Assembly (NCBI GenBank): GCA_041635755.1
Contig: JBFKUL010000143.1
Coordinates: forward strand, 1 to 7,439
Direction: 5' to 3'
Length of the DNA: 7,439 nucleotides
Origin: JBFKUL01 sp041635755
GTDB taxonomy: Bacteria > Pseudomonadota > Gammaproteobacteria > Burkholderiales > SG8-39
Shown here: positions 1 through 7,439 of the stretch, in pieces
Numbering within the stretch: the first letter of the stretch is position 1
Layout of the letters: each line of letters starts with the position of its first letter
The notes under the pieces: model-generated
What the model saw: the letters and a program-made list of their open reading frames with translations, nothing else
The model's database searches: none
Told to the model about the DNA's origin: nothing
Translations under genes and position numbers: made by a program

Positions 1-455
1 CCGAGGCGCGCGTTCGAGCCGGCGGCCTCGAGCCGCCCGCCGATGACGAAGGTCGGATCGAAGCCGGCCTCGGCGAGCACGCTCGCTACCAGGCTGGTGG
101 TCGTGGTTTTGCCGTGGGTCCCGGCGATCGCGATGCCCTGCTTGAGCCGCATGAGCTCGGCAAGCATCAGCGCACGCGGCACCACGGGGATGCGCTGGGC
201 GCGCGCCGCGATGACCTCCGGGTTGTCGCTTCTCACGGCCGTCGAGACGACCACCGCGTCGGCACCGCTCACGTTGCCCGCCGCGTGCGCCGTATGCACC
301 TTCGCGCCCAGCTTGGCGAGTCGCCGCGTCACCGCGTTCTCGGCGAGGTCCGAGCCGCTCACCGAGTAGCCCAGGTTGAGCAGCACCTCGGCGATGCCGC
401 TCATGCCGGCGCCGGCGATGCCGACGAAGTGAATGCGCCGCACCTTGTGCTTCAT
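1..455 (-). CDS. murC: UDP-MurNAc:L-alanine ligase MurC, 5' part (cut by window edge)
   Basis: Adds L-alanine to UDP-MurNAc with ATP, the first Mur ligase step; cytoplasmic. I translated this frame by hand: 151 open codons from ATG at 455 to the window edge with no stop or frameshift. The full enzyme is usually about 460-490 residues, so about one third is here. The N-terminal UDP-binding Rossmann-like domain begins [20 protein letters not shown] (6-25) and continues with GYSVSGSD (29-36) and [13 protein letters not shown] (68-80). The ATPase domain opens with the P-loop GTHGKTTTT (112-120), followed by DPTFVIGG (133-140). The histidine in GTHGKTT is typical of MurC and separates it from MurD, MurE and MurF. 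The start ATG overlaps the murG stop as ATGA. The protein lacks the roughly 16-residue extension before the RRIHFVG-like segment of E. coli MurC. Confidence 0.97.
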   Translation of the reverse strand, partial: MKHKVRRIHFVGIAGAGMSGIAEVLLNLGYSVSGSDLAENAVTRRLAKLGAKVHTAHAAGNVSGADAVVVSTAVRSDNPEVIAARAQRIPVVPRALMLAELMRLKQGIAIAGTHGKTTTTSLVASVLAEAGFDPTFVIGGRLEAAGSNARL

Positions 456-1543
456 GCGGCACCCCCCTCGACGAGCGCTGCGCAGCGCTCGGCAACCTTG
501 CGCGCGGCATCGGGCTTGCCCAGCGCGCGAGCCGCCACGGCCATCGCCGCCAGCCGGGCGCGATCAAGCGAGCCGAGTAGCGTCGCGAGCGAACTCGGCG
601 TCATCTCGGGCTGCGGCAGCAGCAGCGCCGCGCCCTGCGCCGCGAGAAAGCGCGCGTTCGCGCTCTGATGATCGTCGACCGCGAAGGGAAACGGCACCAG
701 GATCGCCGCCACACCGCCCGCCGAAAGCTCCGCGACGGTGATCGCGCCGGCGCGGCAAATGACGAGGTCCGCCTCGGCATAACGCAATGCCATATCGTTG
801 ATGAAGGCCAGCAGCTCGACCGGCGCGCCACCGCACCGCTCGAGCCCGGCCGCCGCGTACGCAGCGCGCAACGCATCGAGGTTTCGTTCACCGGCCTGGT
901 GCACGACACTCGGGCGCTCGTCCTGCGGCATGCGGGCGAGCGCCTGCGGCACGCAGTCGTTCAGTGCCCTCGCCCCGAGGCTGCCGCCCACCACCAGCAG
1001 CCGCAGCGGTCCGCTGCGTCGCGCGTAACGCACCTCGGGCTTTGCGAGCGCGGCAATCTCCGGGCGCACCGGATTGCCGGTCCACTCGGCATTCTTGAGC
1101 GTGCCGGGGAACGCGACCATGACCTGGTCTGCGAGCGCGGCAAGAATCCGGTTGGTAAGACCGGCAATCGCGTTCTGCTCGTGAATCGCGAGCGGCTTGG
1201 CGAGCAGCGAAGCCATCATGCCGCCTGGAAAGGCGACGTAGCCGCCCATGCCGAGCACCACGTCGGGACGCACGCGGAAAATCTCGCGTGCGCTCTGCCA
1301 GAACGCGATCAACAGGCGCATCGGCAGCAGGAACTTAGCAAGCAGTCCCTTGCCGCGCGCCGCGCTCGCGCGCACCCAGGCCATGCGATAGCCGCGCTGG
1401 GGCACCAGGCGAGCTTCCATGCCGCTCGGCGCGCCCATCCACACCACTTCCCAGCCGCGCGCGCGCAGCTCGTCGGCGACCGCGAGCCCCGGGAAGACAT
1501 GGCCGCCCGTGCCACCGGCCATGATCATGATGGTGCGCGTCAT
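452..1543 (-). CDS. murG: Lipid II synthase MurG (UDP-GlcNAc transferase)
   Basis: Transfers GlcNAc from UDP-GlcNAc to lipid I on the cytoplasmic face of the inner membrane, forming lipid II. It is a GT28, GT-B fold glycosyltransferase of 363 residues (E. coli 355). The N-terminal acceptor domain has the first G-loop [10 protein letters not shown] (10-19), a hydrophobic and basic stretch (about 64-80) that fits membrane association, the second G-loop GMGGYV (98-103), [11 protein letters not shown] (121-131) and FPG...GNPVR (145-160). The C-terminal donor domain has the third G-loop [12 protein letters not shown] (184-195), FINDM (247-251), [12 protein letters not shown] (262-273) and DDHQSANA (290-297) for UDP-GlcNAc binding. 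The start ATG (1543) overlaps the ftsW stop as ATGA, and a G-rich GGGGG sits 8 bases upstream (1552-1556). The end overlaps the murC start in the same way. FINDM replaces the FIDDM of E. coli, the only motif difference noted. Confidence 0.98.
   Translation of the reverse strand: MTRTIMIMAGGTGGHVFPGLAVADELRARGWEVVWMGAPSGMEARLVPQRGYRMAWVRASAARGKGLLAKFLLPMRLLIAFWQSAREIFRVRPDVVLGMGGYVAFPGGMMASLLAKPLAIHEQNAIAGLTNRILAALADQVMVAFPGTLKNAEWTGNPVRPEIAALAKPEVRYARRSGPLRLLVVGGSLGARALNDCVPQALARMPQDERPSVVHQAGERNLDALRAAYAAAGLERCGGAPVELLAFINDMALRYAEADLVICRAGAITVAELSAGGVAAILVPFPFAVDDHQSANARFLAAQGAALLLPQPEMTPSSLATLLGSLDRARLAAMAVAARALGKPDAARKVAERCAALVEGGAA
462..469 (-). promoter_or_regulatory. Ribosome binding site of murC
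   Basis: GAGGGGGG on the minus strand, in the last codons of murG, ends 6 bases before the murC ATG at 455. It is the clearest Shine-Dalgarno-like match in the window and supports independent loading of ribosomes at murC in addition to coupling with murG. Confidence 0.65.
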
Positions 1544-2700
1544 GCGTGCAGCCCCCGCGCCAGCTGCCTGTTTTCCCAATCGATGCGCAGCAGGATCGCG
1601 AGCGCGACGCAGTTCACCAGCAGACCCGTGCCCCCGAAGCTCATGAGCGGCAGCGTCAGCCCCTTGGTGGGCAGCAGGCCCATATTGACGCCCATGTTGA
1701 TGAGCGCCTGAAAGCCGATCCAGATGCCGATGCCCTGCGCGGCCAGCGCCGCGAAGTGCCGCTCGCGCAGCGCCGCGTGCCGGCCGATCGCAAACGCGCG
1801 GAACACGACCCAGACGAACAGCGCGATGACCACCGCCACCCCAACGAAACCCAGCTCCTCGGCGATCACCGCGAGCAGGAAATCCGTGTGCGCCTCCGGC
1901 AGGTACGAGAGCTTCTCTACGCTGGCGCCCAGGCCGACCCCCAGCCATTCACCTCGGCCGAAGGCGATCAGTGCGTGTGACAGCTGGTAGCCGCCGCCGA
2001 ACGGATCGGACCATGGGTCCATGAAGCCGAAGATGCGTTGCATGCGGTACGGCGAGGAAAGCACCAGTGCGGCGAACCCGACGCCGAGCATCCCGACCAG
2101 CGCCACGAAGTGCTTTCCATTCATGCCTCCGAGGAACAGCACGCCGAAGCTCGTCACCGCGATGACTACGAAAGCGCCGAAATCGGGCTCGCGCAGCAGC
2201 AGCCATGACACGGCGAGCATCACCGCGAGCATCGGTAGCAGACCTTTGCGAAAGCTCTTCAGCACGGCATGCTTGCGCACGGTGTAATCCGCCGCGTACA
2301 GCACGGCGGCAAGCTTGATCAGCTCCGAGGGCTGGACGCTGCCCACGCGCAGGTCCAGCCAACGGCGCGCGCCGTTCACCTCGCGCCCGATCCCCGGCAC
2401 GAGGACCAGCACGAGCAGCACCAGGCACAGCATGAACAGCCAGGGCGCGGCGTTCTGCCAGAAGCGCACCGGCAGGAGGAACACGGTGATCGCCGCGATC
2501 AGCGCGACGCCGAGAAAGGCGCCGTGGCGCAGCAGGAAGAAGGCGGCGTTGTTGCCGGTGTAGCGGCTCGCCTCGGCCGTCGAGATCGAGGCCGAGTACA
2601 CCATCACCAGGCCGATCGCCGCGAGCAGCAGCGCCGCCCAGGCGAGCGAGCGGTCGTACTCGGCACTGGGCGTTTTCTGCGCGAAAACGTAGCTCGCCAC
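1540..2700 (-). CDS. ftsW: Septal peptidoglycan glycosyltransferase FtsW (SEDS family)
   Basis: Polytopic inner-membrane protein of the SEDS family (FtsW/RodA/SpoVE). It polymerises lipid II into glycan strands at the division septum together with the transpeptidase FtsI. It has 386 residues and about ten membrane segments, the first starting near residue 18. Family motifs are NGARRWLDL (109-117), QPSELIKL (123-130), REPDFGA (170-176), [19 protein letters not shown] (232-250), [19 protein letters not shown] (266-284) and [17 protein letters not shown] (341-357). Asp273 in the EAHTDF motif corresponds to the aspartate essential for SEDS polymerase activity. Position between murD and murG in the dcw cluster points to FtsW rather than RodA. 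I chose GTG at 2700, two bases after the murD stop, because a Shine-Dalgarno-like GGGGA lies 6 bases before it. An ATG in frame at 2784 would add 28 arginine-rich residues encoded inside murD without family similarity. The cytoplasmic tail before the first helix is short, about 17 residues against roughly 45 in E. coli. Confidence 0.97.
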   Translation of the reverse strand: MASYVFAQKTPSAEYDRSLAWAALLLAAIGLVMVYSASISTAEASRYTGNNAAFFLLRHGAFLGVALIAAITVFLLPVRFWQNAAPWLFMLCLVLLVLVLVPGIGREVNGARRWLDLRVGSVQPSELIKLAAVLYAADYTVRKHAVLKSFRKGLLPMLAVMLAVSWLLLREPDFGAFVVIAVTSFGVLFLGGMNGKHFVALVGMLGVGFAALVLSSPYRMQRIFGFMDPWSDPFGGGYQLSHALIAFGRGEWLGVGLGASVEKLSYLPEAHTDFLLAVIAEELGFVGVAVVIALFVWVVFRAFAIGRHAALRERHFAALAAQGIGIWIGFQALINMGVNMGLLPTKGLTLPLMSFGGTGLLVNCVALAILLRIDWENRQLARGLHA

Positions 2701-2702
2701 GC

Positions 2703-4148
2703 TCAGTCCCCGAGCGCCCGCACCGCAGCGGCAAAGACCTCTCCGCGGTGCTTGTAGTCGCGGAACATATCGAAGCTCGCGCATGCGGGCGAGAGCAGCA
2801 CGGCGTCCCCCGGTAGCGCGTGCGCGGCCGCGCTTTGCACGGCGTCCTCGAGCGTAGCGCAGCGCTCGAGCGGCACGCCGGTCGGCTCGAGCGCGCGCTC
2901 GATCAGGCCCGCGTCGCGGCCAATGAGCAGCACGCGACGCGCGCTCCGGGCGACTGGCGCGGCAAGCATGTCGAAGTCCTGGCCCTTGCCCTCGCCGCCG
3001 GCGATCAGGAGCACCCGATGCAGCGGCTCTCGATCGGCAGGTGCGCCCGCGATGCCGCCGAGCGCCGCAATCGTGGCGCCTACGTTGGTGCCCTTGGAGT
3101 CGTCGTACCAGCTCACGCCGCGGCGCTCGCGCACGCGCTCCAGCCGGTGAGGCAGGCCGGTGAACCCGGCGAGCCCCTTGGCGAGCGCCGGGTAGGGCGC
3201 GCCAAGGGCGCGCGCCAGGGCTGCCGCCGCCAGCGCATTGGATACGTTGTGCCAGCCGTGGAGTCGCAGCGCGCGCGCCTCGAGAATCGCGTTGCTGCCC
3301 TGCGCGAGCCAGGTTTCGCCGCGGATCGCGACCAGACCGAAGTCCTCAGCGCCAGGCGGCGTGCCCAGGCCGAAGCTCATGCGTGCGCGCCCGGGAAGCG
3401 CGAGCGTCGCGCTGCGCGGGTCGTCGCGGTTCAGGACCTGGGTGCCGCCGCCCTGGAACACGCGCGCCTTGGCCGCGCCGTACTCCTCGAGACTCGCGTA
3501 GCGGTCGAGATGGTCCTCGCTCAGATTGAGCATCACCGCCACGTCGGGCTCGAGCGAGAACGTGGTCTCGAGTTGATAGCTGGAGAGCTCGAGCACCCAC
3601 ACCGCAGGCACGCGTCCCTCCTCGAGGCGGCGAATCAGGGCCTCGAGCGCGGCCGGGCCAATATTGCCGGCCACTTCGCAGTCGATCCCCGCGGTGCGCA
3701 GCAAATGCCCCGCCAGGGCGGTCACCGTGGTCTTGCCGTTGGTGCCGGTAATCGCGATCACCTTGCCCAGGCGCTCTGGGCGCACCCGCCACGCGAACAG
3801 CTCGACGTCGCCCAGCACCGGCACACCACGCGACAGGGCGTCCTGCACCGGCGCTTCGCCGAGCGATAACCCCGGACTCACGCACACTAGATCTGTGTCA
3901 TCGAGCAGGTCCGGCGAAAAGCCGCCCGCGATCAGCTCCGCGCCAGGCACCTCGGCAAGCAGCGCGGCGGCGCGCGGCGGCGATGCGCGGGTGTCGGCCA
4001 CGCGCGGCAACCCGCCCTCGCGCGCGACCCATTTCGCCACCGACAGGCCGGTGTCGCCCAGGCCGAGCACCAGGACGCGCCGGCCCACCAAGTCCACGCG
4101 CGGCGGACGCGGCAGCTTGGCGAAGAGCGGCTCGCGCATCGACATCAT
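2703..4148 (-). CDS. murD: UDP-MurNAc-L-alanine:D-glutamate ligase MurD
   Basis: Adds D-glutamate to UDP-MurNAc-L-Ala with ATP, the second Mur ligase step; cytoplasmic. It has 481 residues, longer than E. coli MurD (438), with extra length at the N-terminus and in loops of the C-terminal half. The N-terminal Rossmann-like domain holds [16 protein letters not shown] (25-40) and VSPGL (90-94). The ATPase domain has the P-loop GTNGKTT (135-141), AGNIG (160-164), LELSSYQLE (186-194) and [10 protein letters not shown] (208-217). Lys227 in [10 protein letters not shown] matches the carbamylated lysine of the family. C-terminal motifs are FTGLPHRLE (329-337), DDSKGTN (349-355), [10 protein letters not shown] (383-392) and [11 protein letters not shown] (452-462). 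The beginning reads MMSMREPL, so ATG at 4148, 4145 or 4139 could be used. I chose 4148 because it makes the TGATG overlap with the mraY stop. Only a weak GAAG, 8 bases upstream, supports it. The open frame runs back to 5252 across mraY, but that part is an out-of-frame shadow. Confidence 0.97.
   Translation of the reverse strand: MMSMREPLFAKLPRPPRVDLVGRRVLVLGLGDTGLSVAKWVAREGGLPRVADTRASPPRAAALLAEVPGAELIAGGFSPDLLDDTDLVCVSPGLSLGEAPVQDALSRGVPVLGDVELFAWRVRPERLGKVIAITGTNGKTTVTALAGHLLRTAGIDCEVAGNIGPAALEALIRRLEEGRVPAVWVLELSSYQLETTFSLEPDVAVMLNLSEDHLDRYASLEEYGAAKARVFQGGGTQVLNRDDPRSATLALPGRARMSFGLGTPPGAEDFGLVAIRGETWLAQGSNAILEARALRLHGWHNVSNALAAAALARALGAPYPALAKGLAGFTGLPHRLERVRERRGVSWYDDSKGTNVGATIAALGGIAGAPADREPLHRVLLIAGGEGKGQDFDMLAAPVARSARRVLLIGRDAGLIERALEPTGVPLERCATLEDAVQSAAAHALPGDAVLLSPACASFDMFRDYKHRGEVFAAAVRALGD
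2707..2711 (-). promoter_or_regulatory. Ribosome binding site of ftsW, deciding a GTG start
   Basis: GGGGA on the minus strand, within the last sense codons of murD, lies 6 bases before GTG at 2700. No ATG is available near this point, so the motif and spacing are the main support for a GTG start and for rejecting the upstream ATG at 2784. Confidence 0.6.
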
Positions 4149-5239
4149 CACCGGAGCTTCAATGTCGACAGACCAAACAAGACCAGCATCATTGTGATGA
4201 TCCAGAAGCGCACGACGACCTGGCTTTCCTTCCAGCCCTCGAGCTCGTAGTGGTGGTGCAGCGGTGCCATGCGGAAGACGCGTTTGCCGCCGGTCGCCTT
4301 GAAATAAAGCACCTGGATCATCACCGAGAGCGTCTCGGCGACGAACACCCCGCCCATGATGAACAGCACCACCTCCTGGCGCACGATCACGGCGATCGTG
4401 CCGAGCGCGGCCCCGAGCGCGAGCGCACCGACGTCGCCCATGAATACCTCGGCCGGATACGCGTTGAACCAGAGAAACCCGAGCCCGGCGCCGGCCAACG
4501 CGCCGCAGATCACGGTCAGCTCGCCGGCGCCCGGGATATAGGGCAATCCAAGGTAGCGCGAGAATCCCGCGTGGCCGGCGACGTAGGCGAAGATGCCGAG
4601 CGCGCTGCCGATCATTACCGTGGGCATGATCGCCAGGCCGTCCAGGCCGTCGGTGAGGTTGACCGCGTTCGAGGTGCCCACGATGACGAAGTACGTGAGC
4701 ACGACGAAGCCCACGGCGCCGAGCGGATAGGCGATGTTCTTGAAGAAGGGCACGATCAGCTCGGTGAGCGCAGGGATGCCCTGTCCCATCCAGGCAAGAA
4801 AGCCCGCCGCGGACAGGCCGATCACCGACTGCCAGAACAGCTTCGCTTTTGCCGAAAGACCCTTCGGATTGCGATGCACGACCTTGCGGTAATCGTCGAT
4901 CCAGCCGATGGCGCCAAAGCCGAGCGTCACCAGCAACACGATCCACAGGAAGCGGTTCGAGAGGTCGCCCCAGAGCAGCGTCGTGATGCCGATCGCGAGC
5001 AGGATCAGCGCGCCGCCCATGGTCGGCGTCCCCGCCTTGGTCAGATGCGACTGCGGTCCCTCGGCGCGCACCGACTGGCCGATCTTGTAGGCGGTGAGCT
5101 TGCGGATCACGTAGGGCCCGAGCACCAGCGATATAGCGAGCGCGGTCAAACAGGCGAGTACCGCTCGCAGCGTGATGTAGTTGAAGACGTTGAACAGGCG
5201 AAGGTCTCTCGCCAGCCATTGCGCGATCTCGAGCAGCAT
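4148..5239 (-). CDS. mraY: Phospho-MurNAc-pentapeptide transferase MraY (lipid I synthase)
   Basis: Inner-membrane enzyme that transfers phospho-MurNAc-pentapeptide from UDP to undecaprenyl phosphate, making lipid I. It has 363 residues (E. coli 360) and about ten hydrophobic segments spread along its length. Motifs seen: TPTMGG (71-76), the Mg2+/catalytic DDYRK (115-119), [13 protein letters not shown] (191-203), [14 protein letters not shown] (258-271) with the conserved aspartate at 269, and [12 protein letters not shown] (325-336) with the histidine triplet at 328-330. The C-terminus [19 protein letters not shown] is nearly the betaproteobacterial form as I recall it. The start is ATG at 5239, giving MLLEIAQWL; a TTG codon directly upstream (5242) would add one residue but is too close to the ribosome binding site. 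The murF stop and this start overlap by one base (TGATG), and the same arrangement links its end to murD. It lacks the extra residues between about 150 and 165 that I recall in Burkholderia MraY. Confidence 0.98.
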   Translation of the reverse strand: MLLEIAQWLARDLRLFNVFNYITLRAVLACLTALAISLVLGPYVIRKLTAYKIGQSVRAEGPQSHLTKAGTPTMGGALILLAIGITTLLWGDLSNRFLWIVLLVTLGFGAIGWIDDYRKVVHRNPKGLSAKAKLFWQSVIGLSAAGFLAWMGQGIPALTELIVPFFKNIAYPLGAVGFVVLTYFVIVGTSNAVNLTDGLDGLAIMPTVMIGSALGIFAYVAGHAGFSRYLGLPYIPGAGELTVICGALAGAGLGFLWFNAYPAEVFMGDVGALALGAALGTIAVIVRQEVVLFIMGGVFVAETLSVMIQVLYFKATGGKRVFRMAPLHHHYELEGWKESQVVVRFWIITMMLVLFGLSTLKLR

Positions 5240-6606
5240 CAATGCCCCCCATGCGGGCGTTCGCCCATCAGCGCACCCACCACGCGCTCCATGCGCATGA
5301 AGCGCGAACCCTTCACGAGCAGCGTCGCGCCCGCGCCCGCCGCCGCGCGCGCGGCCTCGGCCAGCGCCTCGGCCGAATCGAAGTGGCGCGCACCGGCGCC
5401 GAACGCCACCACCGATTCACGCGTCGCCTCGCCGAGCCCGTAGAGCGCGGCGACGCCCCGCTCTCGCGCGTAGCGCCCCACCTCGGCGTGGAACCTCGGT
5501 CCCTCGGCACCGACCTCGCCCATGTCGCCGAGAACGAGCAGCGTTCGCCCGCCCGCGGCGGCGAGCACGTCGATGGCCGCACATACCGAGTCCGGATTGG
5601 CGTTGTAGGAGTCGTCGATCAGGGTTGCGCCATCGGGCATTGGCCGGACCACGTGGCGGCCCGCGTACGGACGGAACGCCGCGAGACCCTCGCCGATGGC
5701 CCGCGGCCCGACCCCTGCGGCATGCGCACTCGCGGCGGCGGCCAAGGCGTTGCGCACGTTGTGCAGTCCGGGAATCGCGAGTGTGGCGCTTGCCTCCCCC
5801 GCCGAGGTGTGAACGCGGATCTCGCTCGAGAGCGGGCGAAGCGCATAACCGCCGCTCACCTGGGCCCGCGCCTCGAGTCCGAAGTCAACCACCTTGCGGC
5901 CGTCCGCCGCCTTGCGGAAGAACGGCGCGTGCGCATCGTCCGCATTCACCACCGCGATGCCGTCGCGCGGCAGCGCAGCGAATACCGCGGCGTTCTCGGC
6001 CGCCGCGCCCTCGACACTGCCCATGTACTCGAGATGCTCGCGCTGCGCGTTGGTGATCACCGCGATGGTCGGGCGCGCGATGTCGGCAAGATAAGCGATT
6101 TCGCCCTTTTGGTTCATGCCGAGCTCGATGGCGCAGAAGCGGTGCGCCTCGCGCAGCCGCAGGATGGTGAGGGGCAGGCCGATATCGTTGTTCAGGTTGC
6201 CGACCGTCGCGAGCACTTGCGACTCGCCGGCATGACGCACGAGGATTGCCGCCAGCATCTCCTTGGTTGTGGTCTTGCCGTTCGAACCGGCGATGCCGAT
6301 CAGCACCGGGGAAAAGCGCGCGCGCCATTGGCGCGCAAGCGCGCCGAGCGCGCGGCGCGTGTCCTCGACGATCAACCCGGGCAGCGGCACCGGGCCGGCG
6401 TGGCGCGAATCGACCAGCGCGGCCGCGGCGCCCGCGGCCTTCGCCTGCTCGAGGAAGGCATGCCCGTCGAAGCGCTCGCCGCGCAGCGCGACGAACAGTG
6501 CTCCGGGCCCGACCGAGCGGCTGTCGGTCGAGACGCCGGTGAAGTGGGCATCGGCACCCGTTAGCCGCGCGCCGAGCGCGTCCGCGGCATCCGAGAGCCG
6601 CATCAT
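5239..6606 (-). CDS. murF: UDP-MurNAc-tripeptide:D-Ala-D-Ala ligase MurF
   Basis: Joins D-Ala-D-Ala to UDP-MurNAc-tripeptide with ATP, giving the UDP-MurNAc-pentapeptide used by MraY; cytoplasmic. It has 455 residues, close to the usual 450-460. The N-terminal UDP-binding domain contains [19 protein letters not shown] (26-44). The central ATPase domain has the P-loop GSNGKTTTK (107-115), [13 protein letters not shown] (137-149), [10 protein letters not shown] (161-170) and [15 protein letters not shown] (186-200), the last in a form I associate with betaproteobacteria. [10 protein letters not shown] (281-290) and the C-terminal domain motif [10 protein letters not shown] (331-340) follow, then LGDMGEVG (359-366) and [10 protein letters not shown] (431-440). 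The start is a tandem ATGATG. I chose the first ATG (6606-6604) because it forms the ATGA overlap with the murE stop; the second, at 6603, is possible and would shorten the protein by one residue. The open frame continues upstream inside murE to 7185, but that part has no MurF similarity. The stop is TGA, sharing its last base with the mraY ATG. Confidence 0.98.
   Translation of the reverse strand: MMRLSDAADALGARLTGADAHFTGVSTDSRSVGPGALFVALRGERFDGHAFLEQAKAAGAAAALVDSRHAGPVPLPGLIVEDTRRALGALARQWRARFSPVLIGIAGSNGKTTTKEMLAAILVRHAGESQVLATVGNLNNDIGLPLTILRLREAHRFCAIELGMNQKGEIAYLADIARPTIAVITNAQREHLEYMGSVEGAAAENAAVFAALPRDGIAVVNADDAHAPFFRKAADGRKVVDFGLEARAQVSGGYALRPLSSEIRVHTSAGEASATLAIPGLHNVRNALAAAASAHAAGVGPRAIGEGLAAFRPYAGRHVVRPMPDGATLIDDSYNANPDSVCAAIDVLAAAGGRTLLVLGDMGEVGAEGPRFHAEVGRYARERGVAALYGLGEATRESVVAFGAGARHFDSAEALAEAARAAAGAGATLLVKGSRFMRMERVVGALMGERPHGGH
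5245..5250 (-). promoter_or_regulatory. Ribosome binding site of mraY
   Basis: A run of six G (minus strand) ends 5 bases before the ATG at 5239 and only 2 bases before the alternative TTG at 5242. The spacing favours the ATG as the true start. It is G-rich rather than a classical AGGAGG, so the call is modest. Confidence 0.45.
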
Positions 6607-7439
6607 GCGACGCTCCCCGAACGGGCGCGCCAGCGCTCGAGCGCGGCGCCCGCGACGTCGACATCCGAGAAGGGCACCCGGCGCCCCGCCACGTCCTGGT
6701 AGGTTTCGTGCCCCTTGCCCGCGATCAGCACCACGTCGCCGGCCGCCGCCTCGCCAATGGCCGCCTCGATTGCGCGTGCACGGTCCGGCTCGAGCAAACA
6801 GCGGCTCATGGTTCCTCCGATCGCTTCGCCGATGCCGGACTCGATCGCGGCGAGAATCGCGCGCGGATCTTCGCCACGCGGATTGTCCGAGGTCAGGACG
6901 ACGCGATCGGCGAACTGCGCGGCGACCCGTCCCATCAACGGGCGCTTGCTCGGATCTCGATCGCCGCCGGCGCCGAACACCGCAACCAGGACGCCGCCAC
7001 GGGCGGCCGCCGCGGGACGCAGCGCGTGCAGCACTTTTTCGAGCGCGTCGGGCGTATGCGCGTAGTCGACCACCACCAGGGGCCGCGCGCCGCCGCCAAG
7101 CGCCTGCATGCGTCCTGGTACCTGGGGTAGATGAGCGAGCCGCGCCGCTGCGTCGTGGAACTCGATACCGCGTGCAACGAGGCAACCCAGCACGCCGAGC
7201 GCGTTGGAGACGCTATAGCGGCCGAGCTGCCGGATGACGGTACCCGCGGTGCCCCAGCTCGATTCGAGCGTGACGTGCATTGCATCGCCGGCGACCCGGA
7301 TGTCGCGCGCGGCGATGTATTCGCTCACGCTCCCCTGCACGACGGCCGAGCGCGAGAGCGCATAGCCCAGGACGCGCAGGTTGCGCCCCGCCAGCCGCCG
7401 CGCGAACTGCACGCCGCGCACGTCGTCCAGGTTGAGCAC
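6603..7439 (-). CDS. murE: UDP-MurNAc-tripeptide synthetase MurE, 3' part (cut by window edge)
   Basis: Adds meso-diaminopimelate to UDP-MurNAc-L-Ala-D-Glu in the cytoplasm, using ATP (third Mur ligase step). Only the last 278 codons are present; the full protein is usually about 490-500 residues, so roughly the first 215 residues lie beyond the edge. The GTG at the very edge is an internal valine, not a start: it opens a segment resembling the conserved part of the family where E. coli has INADD (here VLNLDD). In fragment numbering, visible motifs are YSVSNAL (75-81), the C-terminal domain motif DYAHTPDALEK (125-135), FGAGGDRDPSKRPLMG (155-170), DNPR (185-188) and GKGHETY (241-247). DNPR is the family signature for meso-diaminopimelate rather than lysine. 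The TGA stop overlaps the murF ATG by four bases (ATGA), implying translational coupling. No frameshift or missing key residue was seen in the part present. Confidence 0.97.
   Translation of the reverse strand: MLNLDDVRGVQFARRLAGRNLRVLGYALSRSAVVQGSVSEYIAARDIRVAGDAMHVTLESSWGTAGTVIRQLGRYSVSNALGVLGCLVARGIEFHDAAARLAHLPQVPGRMQALGGGARPLVVVDYAHTPDALEKVLHALRPAAAARGGVLVAVFGAGGDRDPSKRPLMGRVAAQFADRVVLTSDNPRGEDPRAILAAIESGIGEAIGGTMSRCLLEPDRARAIEAAIGEAAAGDVVLIAGKGHETYQDVAGRRVPFSDVDVAGAALERWRARSGSVA
6613..6618 (-). promoter_or_regulatory. Ribosome binding site of murF
   Basis: GGGGAG on the minus strand lies 6 bases before the first murF ATG (6606) and 9 before the second. It sits inside the end of murE, as expected for coupled genes. 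It fits either ATG of the tandem and argues against the much longer upstream open frame. Confidence 0.6.

Noticed and set aside
1544..1948. MurG with a 135-residue N-terminal extension
   Set aside because: The extension is ftsW read in another frame. MurG similarity starts at [15 protein letters not shown] at 1543.
4149..5252. MurD as an 849-residue protein with a long N-terminal extension
   Set aside because: The extra part is mraY read in another frame, is arginine-rich and has no domain. MurD similarity begins just after the ATG at 4148.
6320..6336. Short hairpin GCGCGCC-ATT-GGCGCGC inside murF
   Set aside because: A 7-base stem of only G and C in a run of GC repeats, within conserved codons before the MurF ATPase domain; likely chance, and no T-run follows, so not a terminator.
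3983..6564. Very long plus-strand open frames (486 codons at 3983-5443 and 440 codons at 5242-6564), plus others at 668-1711 and 2820-3869
   Set aside because: They lie wholly antisense to intact mraY, murD, murF, ftsW and murG. The translations are low-complexity, rich in Arg, Ala, His and Glu, with no recognisable domain, as expected opposite genes with G/C-rich third positions.
6607..7185. MurF as a 648-residue protein, or a MurE-MurF fusion
   Set aside because: The upstream segment is murE read out of frame. The true murE frame ends in TGA at 6603, four bases past the murF ATG, so these are two separate coupled genes.
1..7439. Possible undescribed system, mobile element, CRISPR array, RNA gene or riboswitch
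   Set aside because: Every base except two (2701-2702) is inside a recognised dcw gene in canonical order with intact motifs. No direct repeats, target-site duplications, tRNA-like folds or change of base composition were seen by eye.

Overview
The whole window is one stretch of the dcw (division and cell wall) cluster, read entirely on the minus strand. In transcription order, from high to low coordinates, it holds murE (3' part), murF, mraY, murD, ftsW, murG and murC (5' part). The two end genes are cut only by the window edges. All seven reading frames are open, full length where complete, and carry their family motifs.

Organism: base composition is strongly G+C rich, with G/C at most third codon positions. 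Gene order matches that of Beta- and Gammaproteobacteria. Several protein segments read as betaproteobacterial: the MurF segment [15 protein letters not shown], the MraY C-terminus ending in [20 protein letters not shown], and the FtsW segment [19 protein letters not shown] high-GC betaproteobacterium or a close relative is the best guess from memory of family sequences; no search was run. The DNPR motif in MurE predicts a meso-diaminopimelate peptidoglycan, as expected for a Gram-negative.

Layout: murE ends at 6603 and murF (6606-5239) overlaps it in ATGA. mraY (5239-4148) and murD (4148-2703) each begin at a TGATG junction. ftsW (2700-1540) starts at GTG two bases after the murD stop. murG (1543-452) and murC (455 to the edge) each begin at an ATGA overlap. 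No intergenic space exceeds 2 bases, so there is no room for a separate promoter, terminator or RNA gene between genes, and no stretch of 300 bases lacks a gene. Nothing recognisable as a mobile element, CRISPR array, tRNA or rRNA was seen.

Together the genes encode most of the route to lipid II and its use. MurC, MurD, MurE and MurF build UDP-MurNAc-pentapeptide in the cytoplasm. MraY moves it onto undecaprenyl phosphate (lipid I), MurG adds GlcNAc (lipid II), and FtsW polymerises glycan at the septum with its transpeptidase partner. I see a conserved housekeeping operon and no sign of an undescribed system; the findings are minor and scored low.
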